DNA from: DRVP01 sp964604045
GTDB lineage: Archaea; Thermoproteota; Bathyarchaeia; Bathyarchaeales; Bathycorpusculaceae
NCBI GenBank assembly: GCA_964604045.1
Contig: CAZRXM010000047.1
Location: forward strand, 1-8,171
Direction of reading: 5' to 3'
Length of the DNA: 8,171 bases
Both the position numbers and the translations under genes were made by a program. The notes below the pieces were generated by a model, which had not been told where the DNA came from, ran no database searches, and worked only from the letters and a program-made list of their open reading frames with translations. Numbering within the stretch: position 1 is the stretch's first letter; the number at the start of each line of letters is the position of its first letter. Of the stretch, positions 5,997 through 8,171 are shown piece by piece.

Positions 5997-7133
5997 GGAG
6001 AAAGTTGCAAGCTGCACGTTTAACGGTGTTTTTACGGTTTCTGAAATGCGGGATGCAATGATGTTTTTTATGTTTTTCTCGCTTGCTATGTCCACTATCC
6101 GCTGGGTTATTATGCCGTCGAAAACAACAGTGTCCACACCGTTGACCTGTTGAAGCCTTTCAGCCAGCTGGCTTACCGGGAGCCTCTCAATAGGCTCCAT
6201 TTTCTCGTTTAAAAGCACGGCTTCCAAAGTTCCCTCCAGTTCTTTCGCCCACTGAACCACTTCCCTCGGAAATACGGGTGGATGCTTCTCCCTTCTTGGA
6301 TGCTTCAGAAGCTCTTCAACGGGAACTTTAGCGGCTAAAGCCTCAAAGATTTCCTTGCAGTTAAGCTCTTCAACCTCTTTACCCCTTGGCGCCCTCGCTA
6401 CATACTTTACGTTTGTCACCTGCAGCAGCTCTTTGAGAATCAAGTCTCCGCCTCGGTCTCCGTCGAGGAAGGCCGTTGCCTCCTTCTCTCTGCAGAGCTT
6501 CTTGATGGTTTCGGGGACTTTTGCGCCTTCGAGGGCTATAACGTTGTGAATTCCACACCGCAGAAGGTTGATAACGTCAGCCCTTCCCTCCACAATTATG
6601 ATTTCCTTTGAATTGTCAACTTCCGGCCCTGCTGAAAGCTCCTCCGGACCGTACTTTTCAACCTTAGCCACTTTGAGGGTTTCGGCGAGCTCCTTAAAAA
6701 TTTCATCAACAGTCGGCATTGTTTCAATGGTCCACTGGTGAAGAATCTCCTTAGCCCTTTCAATAATCGCCTTCCTGCGGGTTTCTCTGACATCTTCAAT
6801 CTTCTCTAGGGTGACCTTTGCGGCACATGGGCCTACACGGTTTATGCTTTCAATACTTGCTGCCAAAAGAGCTGTGGTGACACGGTCGAGACTTGTGGGA
6901 ATTATTATCGTGCCCGTTGTTCTATCGTTTTTCGAGTGGAGTTCGATTTCAATTCTGCCTATTCGCCCGGATTTCTGGAGTTCCCTCAGGTCCAGTTCTG
7001 GTCCGAAGAGGCCTTCTGTTTGCCCAAAGACTGCTCCAATAACGTCTGGCTTCTCAACTACACCGTCTATTTCTATTTTCGCTCGGATTACATACTTTAC
7101 AGTAAGAGTTTGGGATGAACCCGTAAGCGTCAC
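5979..7133 (-). CDS. dnaG: Archaeal DnaG (TOPRIM primase-like / exosome-associated protein)
   Basis: Archaeal DnaG homologue, 384 aa. In studied archaea it can show primase activity in vitro and is a stable part of the RNA exosome, binding poly(A)-rich RNA; which role dominates here cannot be read from sequence. The N-terminal conserved block VKYVIRAKIEIDG...EKPDVIGAVFGQTEGLFG (12-44) is typical of archaeal DnaG; no zinc-binding domain is present. The TOPRIM domain has IIIVEGRADV (Glu182) and AFLDGDRGGD (Asp224, Asp226), all catalytic positions kept. The C-terminal part (about 290-384) holds a further alpha/beta segment. The GTG start at 7133 is the only canonical start in frame, since a stop lies 30 nt upstream and no ATG, GTG or TTG follows near the conserved block. 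A full anti-SD match overlaps it (see findings). It overlaps the convergent polB stop by 4 nt and is probably downstream of, but not tightly coupled to, the TOPRIM gene. Confidence 0.93.
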   Translation of the reverse strand: MTLTGSSQTLTVKYVIRAKIEIDGVVEKPDVIGAVFGQTEGLFGPELDLRELQKSGRIGRIEIELHSKNDRTTGTIIIPTSLDRVTTALLAASIESINRVGPCAAKVTLEKIEDVRETRRKAIIERAKEILHQWTIETMPTVDEIFKELAETLKVAKVEKYGPEELSAGPEVDNSKEIIIVEGRADVINLLRCGIHNVIALEGAKVPETIKKLCREKEATAFLDGDRGGDLILKELLQVTNVKYVARAPRGKEVEELNCKEIFEALAAKVPVEELLKHPRREKHPPVFPREVVQWAKELEGTLEAVLLNEKMEPIERLPVSQLAERLQQVNGVDTVVFDGIITQRIVDIASEKNIKNIIASRISETVKTPLNVQLATFSDLFGS

Positions 7134-7138
7134 CTCCT
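7130..7138 (-). promoter_or_regulatory. Full-length Shine-Dalgarno overlapping the dnaG GTG
   Basis: Minus strand AGGAGGTGA is the exact complement of the usual archaeal 16S 3' tail UCACCUCCU. The GTG start codon (7131-7133) lies inside it, leaving no spacer. Either the gene is leaderless and the match is coincidental, or the SD serves an initiation site slightly downstream, where the codon at the best spacing is ACG at 7122-7124. Confidence 0.55.
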
Positions 7139-7156
7139 TTATGCATGGTTTATGCC

Positions 7157-7162
7157 TTAATT
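7157..7162 (-). promoter_or_regulatory. Weak candidate TATA box for dnaG
   Basis: AATTAA on the minus strand, centred about 26 bp before the GTG at 7133, would give a leaderless dnaG transcript. A second AT-rich candidate, TTATAA at 7211-7216 next to the stop of the upstream gene, would instead give a leader of about 55 nt containing the hairpin and the SD. The two alternatives are mutually exclusive for a single transcript; neither is strong. Confidence 0.25.
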
Positions 7163-7177
7163 GTCAGTTTGATTTGT

Positions 7178-7200
7178 GTGTGAGAACAGGCTCTCAACAC
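7178..7200 (-). other. Small hairpin in the spacer before dnaG
   Basis: GTGTGAGA (7178-7185) pairs with TCTCA plus CAC (7192-7200), with one bulged A and a 6-nt loop, making an 8-bp stem. No U-run follows it in the direction of transcription, so it is not a classical terminator. It could be an mRNA processing or stability element between the TOPRIM gene and dnaG, or chance in an 83-bp spacer. Confidence 0.3.
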
Positions 7201-7216
7201 TTGAGTTTAGTTATAA

Positions 7217-7654
7217 TTATTGCTGGTATATATTACCTTTATGAATCTCCAATCTTGTTCTTAACGTTTTCATGTACGTGGCTAAGCCTTCCACGTCTTT
7301 GACTTCTCTGCCCGTTAAGCTTGAAAGTTTAATCCAGTAATGAATGTTCGTTTTTATGCCCGCTTTTTCCATGTGATTTTTTAGTTTTTCTGTTAGTTCT
7401 CGACCTTCTCTGTCGAAGTCCAGCATTAGTATGACTTCCTTTGGGCTTTTGTCTTCTATCTCTGAAACCACGTCGATAATGGTTTTTAAACCCTTTTTCG
7501 CGAACACTATTTTGCCTGTTACTCCAAGCCTTTTTAGGGCTTGTTCGTCTTTTCGTCCCTCAACTATGATTGGTTTTCCATTTCTGGATTCTTCAGCCAG
7601 CTGTTCCAGAATCTGTTGGATTTGTTCAGCTTTCTCTTTCAGACGGGTTAACAA
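7217..7654 (-). CDS. Small stand-alone TOPRIM domain protein (RNase M5/small primase-like)
   Basis: A 145-aa protein of the archaeal small TOPRIM group often called small primase-like or UPF0292; biochemical role unknown to me. A helical N-terminus with coiled-coil character (about 1-22, KEKAEQIQQILEQLAEE) leads into the TOPRIM fold: PIIVEGRKDEQAL (Glu32, Gly33) and ILMLDFDREGREL (Asp79, Asp81). The acidic metal-binding positions of nucleotidyl-transfer/hydrolase TOPRIM enzymes are therefore intact. The C-terminal TGREVKDVEGL (about 114-124) also looks conserved. The start is TTG at 7654: no other start codon is in frame between it and the helix, it sits 5 nt after the tyrS stop, and AAGGT lies 7 nt upstream. 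Likely cotranscribed with tyrS. Candidate roles are rRNA/tRNA maturation (RNase M5-like) or DNA topology/primase-type chemistry; placement between tyrS and dnaG favours RNA metabolism only weakly. Confidence 0.85.
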   Translation of the reverse strand: MLTRLKEKAEQIQQILEQLAEESRNGKPIIVEGRKDEQALKRLGVTGKIVFAKKGLKTIIDVVSEIEDKSPKEVILMLDFDREGRELTEKLKNHMEKAGIKTNIHYWIKLSSLTGREVKDVEGLATYMKTLRTRLEIHKGNIYQQ

Positions 7655-7659
7655 GGCTT

Positions 7660-8171
7660 TTACCTTGTTACCTCCGCCTTCTTTACGACTTCCAAGCTTT
7701 CCCGGGCTTCCTTGTCTGTTTCAAAATATCGCCTTATGGGTTCAAGGATTTTGGCCAACTCCTTTGCAACGGCATCTTTCAAGTCTTGGGGATGGAGTTG
7801 TCCGGCTTTGTAGACTCTCTCCAATTCCGTGTAGTCTTCAAAGGTTATTGTGCCGCCGTACTTAGATGGACGTTCCACGGTGAAAGAGTCTCTTTCATGA
7901 AATATTATGTATTTGGCTATTTCAAGCACGGGGTTCATTTCCGTCTGTCTTTCTGGACACCATGCCCTTCGCAGTTTCGCCCTTATCTGCTCTTCAGTGT
8001 CGTGGATGAATATTGCTGTCCAAGGCTTCGACTTGCTCATCTTACTGGCTATAACCTGCTCCAGCTTGTCCCTTCTGGGGAGCTTAACTGGTTCAGCAAG
8101 ACCCATTAAAAGGTGGTGGTGCACTGCTACCGGTTTTTTCCACCCCATTTTTGGGAAGATTTCGCGGGCTA
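7660..8171 (-). CDS. tyrS: Tyrosyl-tRNA synthetase, C-terminal part (5' partial)
   Basis: Charges tRNA(Tyr) with tyrosine; class I aminoacyl-tRNA synthetase. Only about the last 170 residues are visible, and the frame runs off the right edge, so the Met at 8148 is internal. The class I signature KMSKS (8029-8043) sits in ASKMSKSKPWTAIFIHDT, the archaeal/eukaryotic TyrRS form. It is preceded by AREIFPKMGWKKP and HHHLLMGL and followed by IRAKLRRAWCPE, NPVLEIAKYIIF, ERPSKYGG and GQLHPQDLKDAVAKEL, all characteristic of the archaeal enzyme. The tail ends soon after ILEPIRRYF, as is usual for compact archaeal TyrRS, which lacks the bacterial S4 domain. The HIGH motif would lie outside the window. 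The TOPRIM gene follows after 5 nt. Confidence 0.95.
   Translation of the reverse strand, partial: AREIFPKMGWKKPVAVHHHLLMGLAEPVKLPRRDKLEQVIASKMSKSKPWTAIFIHDTEEQIRAKLRRAWCPERQTEMNPVLEIAKYIIFHERDSFTVERPSKYGGTITFEDYTELERVYKAGQLHPQDLKDAVAKELAKILEPIRRYFETDKEARESLEVVKKAEVTR
7662..7666 (-). promoter_or_regulatory. Weak ribosome binding site supporting the TTG start
   Basis: AAGGT on the minus strand is 7 nt before the TTG at 7654. A stronger GGAGG at 7671-7675 lies 16 nt upstream, inside the tyrS end, and is too far for this start. Translational coupling from tyrS probably helps. Confidence 0.3.

Noticed and set aside
5979..6020. PIP box at the DnaG C-terminus (ATFSDLFGS)
   Set aside because: Spacing lacks the Gln position and double aromatic; the resemblance to the PolB tail is explained by the inverted repeat.
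6811..7302. A 163-aa open frame on the + strand opposite the start of dnaG
   Set aside because: It is the antisense of the conserved DnaG N-terminus, with no protein-like composition or motif.
7431..8109. Long open frames on the + strand (7431-7865 and 7570-8109) opposite tyrS and the TOPRIM gene
   Set aside because: The minus-strand genes have clear family motifs (KMSKS, DFDREG); the + strand translations are Cys/Ser/Phe/Pro-rich without recognisable domains and overlap each other.
1..8171. CRISPR arrays, tRNAs, insertion sequences or attachment sites
   Set aside because: Read through for spaced direct repeats, cloverleaf-like segments and terminal inverted repeats; none seen, and the coding density leaves no room for them.

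Overview
The window looks like a piece of an archaeal chromosome, most likely from the TACK/Bathyarchaeia side of the tree. The evidence is an archaeal-type DnaG without a zinc domain, an archaeal-type tyrosyl-tRNA synthetase, a family B DNA polymerase, a methylmalonyl-CoA mutase catalytic subunit that lacks the fused B12 domain, TATA-like boxes about 26 bp before starts, and frequent GTG/TTG starts. The lineage is an inference from protein style; no rRNA is present. Genes fill almost everything, and no gene-free stretch exceeds about 115 bp. No tRNA, CRISPR array, IS element or phage gene was seen.

Left part (1-3477), carboxyl transfer and methylmalonyl-CoA metabolism. A 5'-truncated carboxyltransferase (PycB/OadA/transcarboxylase 5S family) is followed 2 nt later by a biotin carboxyl carrier protein. 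The opposite strand carries the large subunit of methylmalonyl-CoA mutase, ending tail to tail with the carrier through a shared palindromic CTAG. Together they could connect pyruvate/oxaloacetate carboxyl chemistry with the methylmalonyl-CoA/succinyl-CoA interconversion, but the small mutase subunit, epimerase and biotin carboxylase are not in the window.

Middle (3478-5982). A 114-bp divergent promoter region separates the mutase from a family B DNA polymerase on the + strand. Its polymerase motifs A, B, C and KKRY are intact, but three of the four acidic 3'-5' exonuclease residues, and two supporting residues, are replaced. It reads as a catalytically competent polymerase without proofreading and is the most interesting gene here.

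Right part (5979-8171), minus strand, transcribed right to left: the 3' end of tyrosyl-tRNA synthetase, a small free-standing TOPRIM protein 5 nt behind it, an 83-bp spacer with a possible hairpin, then the archaeal DnaG. DnaG and the polymerase converge with a 4-nt stop-codon overlap, inside an 11-bp-arm inverted repeat that encodes similar C-terminal ends for both proteins.
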